11,644 nt of DNA from Gammaproteobacteria bacterium (GTDB lineage: Bacteria > Pseudomonadota > Gammaproteobacteria > UBA4575): assembly GCA_027297825.1 (NCBI GenBank), contig JAPUHH010000021.1:1-11644 (forward strand). Reading direction: 5' to 3'. The translations under genes were made by a program, and so were the position numbers. The notes beneath the pieces were generated by a model. That model was given only the letters and a program-made list of their open reading frames with translations, was not told the origin of the DNA and did not search any database. Position 1 is the stretch's first letter. Each line of letters begins with the position of its first letter. Of this stretch, positions 1 to 7,339 are shown in pieces.

Positions 1-86
1 TTAAGGCATAGTATAAATACTAAATATATAAGATAAATATATATAAAAATTAACAATCGTTCCTAATAATTTTTTATCAAAAAATT
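1..86 (+). promoter_or_regulatory. AT-rich leader of the efflux operon
   Basis: Only about 12 of these 86 bases are G or C. The leader holds a short palindrome (AGTAT-AA-ATACT, 10-21), an exact 10-bp direct repeat (21-30 and 34-43) and the left part of a 9-bp inverted repeat that reaches the first codon. It sits directly before the three-gene efflux operon, so the promoter and operator probably lie here, although part may be upstream of the window. Many TATAAT-like hexamers are possible and none has a convincing -35 partner, so no exact promoter is called. No Shine-Dalgarno sequence precedes the ATG at 87. Confidence 0.45.
21..43. repeat. 10-bp direct repeat TAAATATATA in the efflux leader
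   Basis: TAAATATATA occurs exactly at 21-30 and again at 34-43, a 13-bp period. Both copies lie about 45-65 bases upstream of the first efflux gene. They could be regulator half-sites or curvature-promoting AT tracts, but in sequence this AT-rich chance is a serious alternative. Confidence 0.4.
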
Positions 87-87
87 A
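67..87. repeat. Perfect 9-bp inverted repeat overlapping the efflux start codon
   Basis: TAATTTTTT-ATC-AAAAAATTA: two perfect 9-bp arms around a 3-base spacer. The right arm ends on the A of the ATG at 87. It contains no G/C in the arms, so it is a poor transcription terminator. It could be a DNA operator, or an RNA hairpin that hides the start. If the second ATG at 129 is the real start, the palindrome lies in the 5' untranslated leader. Confidence 0.55.
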
Positions 88-1655
88 TGCGCAGCAGGTT
101 AACCAACTTATTGTCTGTTAAATTAAGCATGTTTGCGAGAACATGTCTTTTAGCTACGCATGTTTCTTTTATGTTGTCTGCATGTGCAACGCTCGGACCA
201 GACTTTGAAACACCTGATTCTGAAGTTGCAGAAGAATGGATCGACATTGAAGATTCAAAACTAAAATCTGAGCCGGCAGAGTATGCTGAATGGTGGAAAG
301 TTTTTAATGATCCTGTGCTTGAGTCTTTAATCAACGATGCTTATCAGCAAAATTTAACTCTACAAATTGCAGGATTACGCGTACTTGAGACTCGCGCCCA
401 ATTAGGCATTGCTAAGGGAAATTTATACCCACAAGTGCAACAAGCGAGAGGTGGCGCTACCTATAACAAGATAAGTAAAAATTCTGCCAATACTTTTGAA
501 GGTGATTTGAACTACTGGGATTTTGATGTGGGCTTTGATGCTGCATGGGAATTAGATTTCTGGGGGAAGTTTAAGCGCGGCATTGAATCAGCGGATGCAA
601 ATTTGCTGGCGAATATGGCAGCTTACGATGATTTCCTAGTCAGCTTATTATCAGAAGTTGCAAATGTGTATGTCGTGATCCGAACATTTGAGAAACGCAT
701 ACAGTTAGCAGAACAGAACGTTGATTTACAAAAAAGAAGTTTACGTATCACAGAAGTCAGATTTCAAAATGGCGCAACTACTGAACTGGATGTGCAGCAA
801 GCAAAAACATTATTACGCAATACACAGGCAACAATTCCAAGACTTAAAACCGGCTATCGTCAAGCTAAAAACGCGCTAAGCACTCTATTAGGAAAGCCGC
901 CTAGCGAATTGCACGGTATTTTAGGTGAAGAAAAAGATATTCCCATTGCTCCTTCTGAAGTTGCAGTGGGCATGCCCGCAGAGTTATTACGAAGACGCCC
1001 GGATATACGCATAGCAGAATTGGAAACCGCAGCGCAAAGCGCGTTAATTGGTGTAGCAAGGGCTGATTTATTCCCAAGTTTTACCCTCTTCGGTTCTTTA
1101 GGTTTAAGAAGTAGTGGCGGTACAAATTCTACTAGATCAGGGAATGACGGAATAGATGAGCTGTTCCAGAGTGATGGTTTAGAGTTTTTTGGCGGCCCAT
1201 CCTTTACCTGGAATATTTTTAATTACGGACGTATTAAAAATCAGGTACGTGTGCAAGATGCACGTTTCCAACAGTTAGTGGTTAATTATCAAGATACGGT
1301 TTTGCGCGCAGCTAGCGAGGTGGAAGATGCAATCGTCGGCTTTCTTCGCGCTCAAGAAACAGAAGTATTCTTAAGTGATAGTGTTAATGCCGCATCACGA
1401 TCCGTGGAGCTTGCGCTATTGCAATACCGTGATGGGGTAACGGATTACCAACGGGTAATCGATACACAGACTTCTCTTGTCGATCAACAAGATCAATGGA
1501 CGCAAACGCGTGGCGATATTTCAACAAACCTTATTGCTATGTACAAAGCTTTAGGGGGTGGGTGGCAGATACGCAAAGACAAAGATTACGTAACAGATGA
1601 AATTAAAGATACGATGCGCGAAAGAACCGATTGGGGAAAGATTTTAGCAGAGTAA
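87..1655 (+). CDS. Outer-membrane efflux lipoprotein, TolC/NodT (OprM-like) family
   Basis: This is the outer-membrane channel of a tripartite efflux pump, which lets substrates leave the periplasm. The N-terminus is a lipoprotein signal with lipobox L-S-A-C (Cys33) followed by Ala, which fits outer-membrane sorting. Two outer-membrane efflux repeats follow. The family motif RRPDIR is at residues 303-308, with the usual GVARADLFPS stretch after it, and the second half ends in ALGGGW plus a charged tail of about 28 residues. Its 522 aa are slightly more than typical OprM/NodT proteins. The start is uncertain. The ATG at 87 overlaps a palindrome and lacks a ribosome site. The in-frame ATG at 129 gives MFARTC..., a compact 18-residue lipoprotein signal, but also has no clear ribosome site. 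The adaptor gene follows after 99 bases and the pump after that, so all three should act together. Substrate is unknown. Confidence 0.93.
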   Translation: MRSRLTNLLSVKLSMFARTCLLATHVSFMLSACATLGPDFETPDSEVAEEWIDIEDSKLKSEPAEYAEWWKVFNDPVLESLINDAYQQNLTLQIAGLRVLETRAQLGIAKGNLYPQVQQARGGATYNKISKNSANTFEGDLNYWDFDVGFDAAWELDFWGKFKRGIESADANLLANMAAYDDFLVSLLSEVANVYVVIRTFEKRIQLAEQNVDLQKRSLRITEVRFQNGATTELDVQQAKTLLRNTQATIPRLKTGYRQAKNALSTLLGKPPSELHGILGEEKDIPIAPSEVAVGMPAELLRRRPDIRIAELETAAQSALIGVARADLFPSFTLFGSLGLRSSGGTNSTRSGNDGIDELFQSDGLEFFGGPSFTWNIFNYGRIKNQVRVQDARFQQLVVNYQDTVLRAASEVEDAIVGFLRAQETEVFLSDSVNAASRSVELALLQYRDGVTDYQRVIDTQTSLVDQQDQWTQTRGDISTNLIAMYKALGGGWQIRKDKDYVTDEIKDTMRERTDWGKILAE

Positions 1656-1754
1656 CATCCAGATAATCGGAAACATTGCGAATAATACCCAGAGTCTAGA
1701 AACAAACAAGGGCATATGAAATTCATGTTGCAATAGCATGCAGAGGAAAGATCA

Positions 1755-2894
1755 ATGTTAAAAGATTTGAAAACGCGACCTATTCACATTGCATTGAATT
1801 CAGTATTGATACTTATCATTGCCCTTACAATCAGCAATTGCTCAAAACAAGAAGCTGAAGAAAAAGAAGTGATACGTCCGGTACGGGCGTTTCAGATTCC
1901 AAGTGCCGGTCAATTTTCACAAAGTAATTTCCCTGGCCGAGCAAAAGCAACACGGGAGATTGATTTAGCTTTTCGTGTAGCAGGTCCTTTAATTGAATTT
2001 CCTGTTGAAGTCGGCGACGAAGTAAAAGAAGGCGATATAGTTGCACGCATCGATCCGCGAGATTTTGAAGTCGCAGTTCAATCCGCTTTGGGTAGGCTTG
2101 ATAATGCTAAGGCAGCTTCGCGCCGTGCACAAAGTGAATATCAACGTGAGCTAAATATTTTCAAACAAGACCCTGGTGCAACCAGTCAAGCAGCCGTAGA
2201 CCGTAAACGAGAAAATCGTGATAAGGAAAAAGCCAACATAAAATCGTTTGCAGCTGAATTTGATTCAGACAAGGATCAATTGCAATACACTTATTTAAAA
2301 GCGCCGTTTGATGGAAATGTTGCAAGAACCTATGTGGAGAACTTTGAAAACGTACAAGCGAAACAACCTATTCTACGAATTTTAGATGATTCCAGCATTG
2401 AGATGGTGGTGAATATTCCAGAAAGCTTAATATCGTTAGCCCCCTATGTAGAAGATATAAAAGTTGTGTTTGATCCTTTTCCGGACATTGAAATTCCAGC
2501 ACAGATAAAAGAAATTGGACCCGAGGCCTCGGCAACGACTAGAACCTATCCCGTTACCATAATCATGGATCAGCCTGAAGGCATAAAAATTCTCCCTGGG
2601 ATGGCAGGTAAGGCTTCGGGTACACCGCCTGAGGGCATCGACAGCCGAACATTCGGTATAGAGATTCCCGTTATGGCTGTGTTCACAGACGCAGCCAGTG
2701 ACAATACGTTTGTTTGGGTGATTGATGAGACCAGTTCCACTGTCAATAAACGAAAAGTTGAAGTCGGCAAGCTTGCAGCTCGCGGAATTCGAATTCTCTC
2801 AGGATTAAATGAGGGCGAATGGATTGCCTCGGCGGGTGTGCACTATTTGTTTGAAGGTCAAAAGGTAAAGCTACAACAAAGTACTTTGGAGTAG
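1755..2894 (+). CDS. RND efflux periplasmic adaptor (membrane fusion protein), probable lipoprotein
   Basis: This adaptor should bridge the inner-membrane pump and the outer-membrane channel. A hydrophobic N-terminus ends at Cys29 in the context I-S-N-C, an acceptable but not ideal lipobox, so the protein is probably lipid-anchored. A split lipoyl domain is visible at about 68-104 (RVAGPL, then VEVGDEVKEGDIVARIDP) and 178-210 (LKAPFDGNVA). Between them, about 104-177 is rich in Ala, Arg, Glu and Lys and forms the expected alpha-helical hairpin. A beta-barrel domain (about 212-290) and a membrane-proximal domain follow. The 379 aa length is usual for the family. AGAGGAAAG at 1742-1750 is a good ribosome site for the ATG. 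The pump gene begins 4 bases after this stop, so the two are almost certainly translationally coupled. Confidence 0.94.
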   Translation: MLKDLKTRPIHIALNSVLILIIALTISNCSKQEAEEKEVIRPVRAFQIPSAGQFSQSNFPGRAKATREIDLAFRVAGPLIEFPVEVGDEVKEGDIVARIDPRDFEVAVQSALGRLDNAKAASRRAQSEYQRELNIFKQDPGATSQAAVDRKRENRDKEKANIKSFAAEFDSDKDQLQYTYLKAPFDGNVARTYVENFENVQAKQPILRILDDSSIEMVVNIPESLISLAPYVEDIKVVFDPFPDIEIPAQIKEIGPEASATTRTYPVTIIMDQPEGIKILPGMAGKASGTPPEGIDSRTFGIEIPVMAVFTDAASDNTFVWVIDETSSTVNKRKVEVGKLAARGIRILSGLNEGEWIASAGVHYLFEGQKVKLQQSTLE

Positions 2895-2901
2895 AAGTGT
2901 G
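2888..2901 (+). promoter_or_regulatory. Ribosome site selecting the GTG start of the RND pump
   Basis: GGAG at 2888-2891 lies inside the last codons of the adaptor, 7 bases before GTG 2899. The GTG sits 4 bases after the adaptor stop (TAG, 2892-2894). This supports the rare start codon and coupled translation of adaptor and pump. Confidence 0.7.
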
Positions 2902-5900
2902 AATTTCACTGCCTTCACAATAAAAAACAAATCGACAGCATATTTCGTAACCGGTTTAATTTTTATTGCCGGCATAATGGCCTTTAATAATTTGGGTCAA
3001 CTCGAAGATCCAGATTTTTCTATTAAGACTGCAGTTGTTATCACCCCCTACCCCGGTGCCAATGCAAAAGAAGTTGAACTTGAAGTCACAGACCTGCTTG
3101 AAAAAGCGATTCAAGAAATGCCGCAATTGGATTATGTCGAGTCTGATTCCAGAGCAGGTTTGTCGACGATTAAAGTTGAAATTAAAGCAGAAAATTGGGC
3201 AGATAAGTTACCGCAGATATGGGATGAACTTCGACGTAAGGTAGACGACTCACTTGGTCAACTACCCCCGGGTGCTGGACCGCCTATTGTGAATGATTCC
3301 TTTGGAGATGTTTATGGACATGTACTGGCGATTACTGGGGATGGCTTCACCTATGCCGAGCTTGAGAATTATGCCGATGACGTTTTACGAAAAGAATTAA
3401 ATACCGTTGAAGGTGTTGCACGGGTTGAACTATGGGGGGTACAAGACAAAGTCATCTATGCTGATGTCTCTGAAACGCAACTAAGCCAATTGGGTATCAC
3501 GGAAGCGGATATTATTGCCACACTGCACCAGCAAAATGTGGTGGTGGATGCGGGCAGCGTAGACGTGCAGGACAAAAGGATACGTATCGCGCCAACTGGG
3601 GAGTTTCAGTCTCCGGAGGATATTGCAGATTTGGCGATTCGACCAAGCCTTGCCGATACCCTGGTCAATCTGATTAAAAATGAATCCATTGATTCCTCTG
3701 AGCTGATTCGAATACGGGATATTGCTAACGTGCGACGTGGCTATCGCGAACCGCCAAGGACTCTTATGCGTTATAACGGGGTTCCATGCATTGGCGTCTC
3801 TCTTAGCAATATCTCTGGAGTCAACATTGTCGACATGGGTAAAGCCATTGATGCAAAACTAAAAGAACTTGAACAAGTCCTTCCAATAGGTATTGAAGTG
3901 CATCGTGTTCATTGGCAATCCAGTATTGTTAATGCATCTGTAAAAGGCTTTTTTATTAATTTGATTCAAGCCGTTGCGATTGTGTTGATTGTGCTTGCCA
4001 TTGCCATGGGCTGGCGCATGGGGATCATCATTGGCACAGCGTTGGTTATGACGATTGTTACCACCTTTGTATTTATGGCCCTGTTTGGTATTGATTTACA
4101 AAGAATGTCATTAGGTGCACTGGTTATCGCATTAGGCATGATGGTGGACAATGCGATTGTGGTTGCTGACGGTGTAGTGGTGCGTTTAAACCAGGGAATG
4201 GAACGCACCAAAGCCGCCATTGAGGCGGCGAGTTTGCCTTCAATTCCACTATTGGGTGCAACGGTAATTGCGGTTATGGCGTTTTACCCAATTTTCGCTT
4301 CCGTTGAGAGTGCGGGTGAATACTGTCGAACATTGTTTACCGTTGTCGCAATCTCTTTGCTGTCCAGTTGGCTCATCTCCGTCACCATAACTCCGTTGCA
4401 GTGCATCGATATGTTGCCTGCACATAAGGATAGTGATGAAAATAAAGACCCTTACAGCGGAAAGTTTTACGTCCTATTTAAAAGTTTCTTACATCGCGCC
4501 ATCCAAGCACGCTGGCTAACAATCGGAGCGATGATTGGATTACTTATGGTATCAATGTATAGCTTTGGTTTTATAACACAACTGTTTTTCCCAGACTCAT
4601 CCATGAAGAAATTTATGATCGATTACTGGGCGCCACAAAGTACGCGTATACAAACTGTCGCAAATAATTTGGAAGCCCTTGAGCAAAAGCTTCTGCAAGA
4701 TAAGCGGGTTGAAGATATTAGTACATTCATTGGTGCAGGCCCGCCACGGTTTTATCTGCCGGTTGAACCTGAAGGAAATAATCCAGCCTATGCTCAAATC
4801 ATTGTCAACATGCATGATCGAAAAGAAATCGACGGTTTAATTGAGGAATTAACTCCGTGGCTTACGGATCAATATCCCGATGCCATTGTGCCAATGCGCA
4901 AATTTGGCGTGGGTCCGAGTAACACATGGAAATTTGAGTTCCGAATTTCAGGACCTGCACGAGCCACCCCAAATGAACTTAGAACCATTGCAAATGAAGG
5001 GATTGAAATTTTAGAAAATGAGCCATTGTCAGGGCTTTATCAGACAGATTGGCGACAGCGAACACAAGTTATTGAACCAAAATACAACCAAGAACGTGCA
5101 CGTTGGTCTGCAATTACTCGAATGGATATTGCTAACACGACTAAGCGAGTCTATGACGGGCGCACCATTGGTTTATATCGTGAACGTGATGATCTAATCC
5201 CGATCGTAATGCGCAATATAGAAAAGGAGCGCCAAAATGTAGCTGCACTAGATGTTCTACAACTGCAAGGAGTATTGTCAAACGAATCTCTTCCTATCTC
5301 ACAGGTTATCGACGATACACTCCCGAAATGGGAAGACCCTATACTCCTGCGTCGAAATCGGCGACCGACAATAACCATTCAAGCAAATCCCATTCCCGGC
5401 ATTACGCTGCCTTCACTCGCGAGTAACGTTGGAGAAGAATTTGAAGCCATTGAGACCCCCCCTGGTTATACATTAGAGTGGGGAGCTGAAAAAGAAGATT
5501 CGGCAGATTCGCAAGCCTCGTTGATACCCGGCGTAATCCCAGCAGTTGCTCTAATGGCATTCATTATCGTTGCATTGTTCAATGCCTTCAAACCACCGCT
5601 TGTTATTGTATTTACAATTCCTTTTGTTTGGATCGGGCTTACTTTCGGGCTTCTAGGTTCTGGTACCGCTTTTGGGTTCGTTGCATTACTTGGAGCAATG
5701 AGCCTTGCAGGAATGATGATAAAAAATGCGATTGTTTTGCTCGATCAAGTAAACCTTAATCTAAAGGAAGGTGCGGAACCATATTCTGCATTAATTGATG
5801 CAGCCGTATCGCGTTTACGACCTGTGGTGTTGGCGGCAGCAACCACCGTACTAGGGGTAGCACCTTTGCTTCAAGATGTATTTTGGATCGGTATGGCGGT

Positions 5901-6006
5901 GGTAATTATGGCTGGATTAACGTTTGGCACCATTCTCACCATGGTTTTGGTGCCTGTATTTTACGCCACACTTTTCCGAATTTCGACACCCGAGACAGTT
6001 AATTAG
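2899..6006 (+). CDS. RND-family efflux pump, inner-membrane permease subunit
   Basis: This is a proton-driven resistance-nodulation-division transporter that pumps substrates from periplasm and membrane into the adaptor-channel assembly. Its 1035 aa match the family. TM1 is at about 10-30, TM2-6 at about 350-500, TM7 near 540-560 and TM8-12 at about 875-1030, with two large periplasmic loops between. Relay residues compared with AcrB: D417 matches Asp407, N418 replaces Asp408 (motif GMMVDNAIVV), K942 matches Lys940 (GMMIKNAIVL) and R974 (RLRP) matches Arg971. The early motifs LGQLEDPDF and PGANAKEVE recall the TriC-like branch rather than AcrB itself; this comparison is from memory. The GTG start has a ribosome site at 2888-2891. 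No CusA-like metal motif was seen, so a hydrophobic or amphiphilic compound is the likely class of substrate; the actual substrate is unknown. Confidence 0.95.
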   Translation: MNFTAFTIKNKSTAYFVTGLIFIAGIMAFNNLGQLEDPDFSIKTAVVITPYPGANAKEVELEVTDLLEKAIQEMPQLDYVESDSRAGLSTIKVEIKAENWADKLPQIWDELRRKVDDSLGQLPPGAGPPIVNDSFGDVYGHVLAITGDGFTYAELENYADDVLRKELNTVEGVARVELWGVQDKVIYADVSETQLSQLGITEADIIATLHQQNVVVDAGSVDVQDKRIRIAPTGEFQSPEDIADLAIRPSLADTLVNLIKNESIDSSELIRIRDIANVRRGYREPPRTLMRYNGVPCIGVSLSNISGVNIVDMGKAIDAKLKELEQVLPIGIEVHRVHWQSSIVNASVKGFFINLIQAVAIVLIVLAIAMGWRMGIIIGTALVMTIVTTFVFMALFGIDLQRMSLGALVIALGMMVDNAIVVADGVVVRLNQGMERTKAAIEAASLPSIPLLGATVIAVMAFYPIFASVESAGEYCRTLFTVVAISLLSSWLISVTITPLQCIDMLPAHKDSDENKDPYSGKFYVLFKSFLHRAIQARWLTIGAMIGLLMVSMYSFGFITQLFFPDSSMKKFMIDYWAPQSTRIQTVANNLEALEQKLLQDKRVEDISTFIGAGPPRFYLPVEPEGNNPAYAQIIVNMHDRKEIDGLIEELTPWLTDQYPDAIVPMRKFGVGPSNTWKFEFRISGPARATPNELRTIANEGIEILENEPLSGLYQTDWRQRTQVIEPKYNQERARWSAITRMDIANTTKRVYDGRTIGLYRERDDLIPIVMRNIEKERQNVAALDVLQLQGVLSNESLPISQVIDDTLPKWEDPILLRRNRRPTITIQANPIPGITLPSLASNVGEEFEAIETPPGYTLEWGAEKEDSADSQASLIPGVIPAVALMAFIIVALFNAFKPPLVIVFTIPFVWIGLTFGLLGSGTAFGFVALLGAMSLAGMMIKNAIVLLDQVNLNLKEGAEPYSALIDAAVSRLRPVVLAAATTVLGVAPLLQDVFWIGMAVVIMAGLTFGTILTMVLVPVFYATLFRISTPETVN

Positions 6007-6025
6007 AATTTCTAAAAAATAATAC

Positions 6026-6041
6026 AAGGAGAAAATGAATG
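6026..6041 (+). promoter_or_regulatory. Strong ribosome site choosing ATG 6039 over ATG 6035
   Basis: AAGGAGA at 6026-6032 precedes two overlapping ATGs, 6035 and 6039, in different frames. Only 6039 opens the long frame with a signal peptide, and its distance of 7 bases from AGGAG is good. Confidence 0.65.
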
Positions 6042-6575
6042 CGCAATTTATTAAAACATTATATTAGTACACTTGTTATTGCATGCGGCTTGTTTGTAAT
6101 TCCATTGCTTGCGCAAGCAGAAGAAGGCACTGTAAAAATACTTGCGCCTTGGAAAGCAAAAGGCCAAGTTTATAAAGTTGGGCCTAAACAAACGCAGTTT
6201 GTAGGAGAATTTAGCGGCATCATGTATGTCGAAAATGGTGAAGGAAAATTGGATACTGCCATTTTTGTCTGCCCTGCCGTCCAAGATGTAGACTATAAAA
6301 ATAATAAGTCTCACGCGAATGGCCGCTGCCATATCGTTGCTGCGGACGGAAATATTTTTGCACAATTTGATTGCACCGGTGTGCCCGGCGCATGTAAAGG
6401 TACATTTAAGTTAACGGGAGGGACGGACCGATTTGAAGGTATAACCGGCTCCGGCGAAATGCATGTGCGTTCGGCACTAAGCACATTTATGTCCAATGTT
6501 ACAAGTGGCGATGTAGTACAAGAAGCCGAGGGCCTTGCTACATGGCCGGCTCTGAAATATAAAATTCCAGAATAA
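6039..6575 (+). CDS. Secreted protein of unknown function, possibly allene-oxide-cyclase-like beta barrel
   Basis: Function is not known. The protein has 178 aa with a clear Sec signal peptide: Lys/Arg start, hydrophobic core, cleavage expected after Ala27 in AQA-EE. The mature part has four cysteines (78, 97, 112 and 119), enough for two disulfides, which suits the periplasm or exterior. The segment at about 120-140, GTFKLTGGTDRFEGITGSG, resembles the glycine-rich strand-turn motif of secreted allene-oxide-cyclase-like barrel proteins; this is recalled resemblance, not a search result. No catalytic residues can be assigned. It starts 32 bases after the RND pump stop with its own strong ribosome site and no visible terminator between, so it is probably the fourth gene of the efflux operon. 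That position suggests, but does not prove, a role linked to the pump or its substrate. Confidence 0.8.
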   Translation: MRNLLKHYISTLVIACGLFVIPLLAQAEEGTVKILAPWKAKGQVYKVGPKQTQFVGEFSGIMYVENGEGKLDTAIFVCPAVQDVDYKNNKSHANGRCHIVAADGNIFAQFDCTGVPGACKGTFKLTGGTDRFEGITGSGEMHVRSALSTFMSNVTSGDVVQEAEGLATWPALKYKIPE

Positions 6576-6627
6576 TTCATAGAAGATCTACTGAGATTAC
6601 GAATTTAAAAAGGAGTTTCCATTAACA

Positions 6628-6897
6628 ATGAAAACTAAAAATTATCTTAATGTGGCTTCACTAATACTCATATTTTTTTTATTAAGCGAAATAGCCTCAG
6701 CATCGATGCGTTGTGGAACAAACTTAATTACCGCAGGCCAAAGAAATCGAACCTCCCAAGCTGAGGTGGTGAAAAAATGTGGCACGCCTTACTCAAAATC
6801 AGGAAATACCTGGATTTATATTAAAGGGAACCAAGTTTATAGATTGAAATTTACTGAAAGTGGCTTAAGAGAAATTTTCCGTGAATTAAAACGCTAA
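6628..6897 (+). CDS. Small secreted DUF2845 protein, copy 1
   Basis: Predicted periplasmic protein of 89 aa. The signal peptide ends at ASA-S (after Ala25). The mature domain of about 64 residues begins SMRCGTNLI and has the DUF2845 layout: Cys29-Gly, a Gly, a polar stretch with E-V, K-Cys51-G-x-P, then W-I-Y and a basic C-terminus. The two cysteines could form a disulfide. The order G...EV...CG.P...W.Y also resembles the SmpA/BamE fold, so a similar small alpha-beta fold is likely; that is inference. AGGAG at 6611-6615 lies 12 bases before the ATG, a rather long spacing. A close paralogue follows 100 bases downstream. The family's function is unknown. Confidence 0.85.
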   Translation: MKTKNYLNVASLILIFFLLSEIASASMRCGTNLITAGQRNRTSQAEVVKKCGTPYSKSGNTWIYIKGNQVYRLKFTESGLREIFRELKR

Positions 6898-6997
6898 TGA
6901 CACAACTTTTATCTTGTTATATTACCACCACAATCAAATGCTTTTTACAGATAAAATTACTACTAAAATTCCTTAGGAATATGGAAAAGTTGAAACA
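6898..6997 (+). promoter_or_regulatory. Intergenic leader between the DUF2845 copies
   Basis: These 100 AT-rich bases separate the two paralogues. They contain a hyphenated palindrome (6968-6980) and the start of a possible 6-codon leader frame (from 6981). TTTACA at 6944-6949 and TAAAAT at 6964-6969 are promoter-like hexamers, but their 14-base spacing is too short for a confident sigma-70 call. Confidence 0.3.
6968..6980. repeat. Hyphenated palindrome ATTCCT-T-AGGAAT
   Basis: Two perfect 6-bp arms around a single base, 18 bases before the second DUF2845 gene. The right arm contains AGGA, the possible ribosome site of the short leader frame. With a one-base centre it suits a DNA-binding site better than a stable RNA hairpin. 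Chance cannot be excluded. Confidence 0.35.
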
Positions 6998-7001
6998 ATG
7001 A
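6981..7001 (+). other. Possible 6-codon leader frame overlapping the next start (ATGA)
   Basis: ATG at 6981 reads six codons (M-E-K-L-K-Q) and stops at TGA 6999-7001, overlapping the ATG at 6998 of the second DUF2845 gene in the classic ATGA arrangement. AGGA at 6975-6978 ends only 2 bases before it, which is too close to be a good ribosome site. It could couple translation into the downstream gene, or be chance. Confidence 0.25.
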
Positions 7002-7306
7002 CTATTAGCAAACCATCAATTGCAGTCAGATTTATTTCACGCAACTTACTCTTTCAAGCCCCTTTACTACTATTGATGCTTGTAATATTCAGTGAGCCAG
7101 TATCGGCATCAATGAAGTGTGGCACAAACCTTATAAGCGATGGAAGAAGTCCAGGTCAATCTAAAGTTGAAGTCTTACAGAAGTGTGGCAAACCCTATTC
7201 GCAATCTGGCAATATTTGGATTTACGTAAAAGGACGTTCCATATATAGACTACGTTTCAGTGATCTTTCGGGTTTGGTTTCTATTAGACGTGAAATTGTA
7301 CGTTAG
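6998..7306 (+). CDS. Small secreted DUF2845 protein, copy 2
   Basis: Paralogue of the preceding gene, 102 aa. It has a longer N-terminus with several basic residues, a Leu-rich core and expected cleavage at VSA-S (after Ala37). The mature part begins SMKCGTNLI, and about 37 of some 64 aligned positions are identical to copy 1. The paired cysteines (41 and 63) and the motifs CG-x-PYS, SGN-x-WIY and YRL are all shared. The signal peptides differ far more than the mature domains. The start is set at ATG 6998; a ribosome site is weak (GAAAAG near 6983), unless translation is fed by the short leader frame. The polyphosphate kinase begins 53 bases later on the same strand. Confidence 0.85.
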   Translation: MTISKPSIAVRFISRNLLFQAPLLLLMLVIFSEPVSASMKCGTNLISDGRSPGQSKVEVLQKCGKPYSQSGNIWIYVKGRSIYRLRFSDLSGLVSIRREIVR

Positions 7307-7339
7307 TTAACTCTATTAATAATGTCGCATTAAATTTTT

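Noticed and set aside
67..87. Inverted repeat read as a terminator of a gene upstream of the window
   Set aside because: The stem has no G/C pairs and would be too weak for intrinsic termination.
77..334. Open frame on the - strand opposite the start of the efflux channel gene
   Set aside because: It lies wholly opposite a strongly supported gene, has a composition of shadow type (many Ser) and no recognisable domain.
2785..2796. Perfect 12-bp palindrome GAATTCGAATTC within the adaptor gene
   Set aside because: It is explained by codons for G-I-R-I-L in a conserved coding region and has no regulatory context.
3966..4220. - strand frame rich in Ile, Thr, Ala and Pro opposite the RND TM segments
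   Set aside because: Typical antisense shadow of hydrophobic membrane helices; the + strand pump is unambiguous.
6051..6580. Three overlapping - strand frames opposite the secreted four-cysteine gene
   Set aside because: The + strand frame has a ribosome site, a signal peptide and a coherent mature domain; the antisense frames have none of these.
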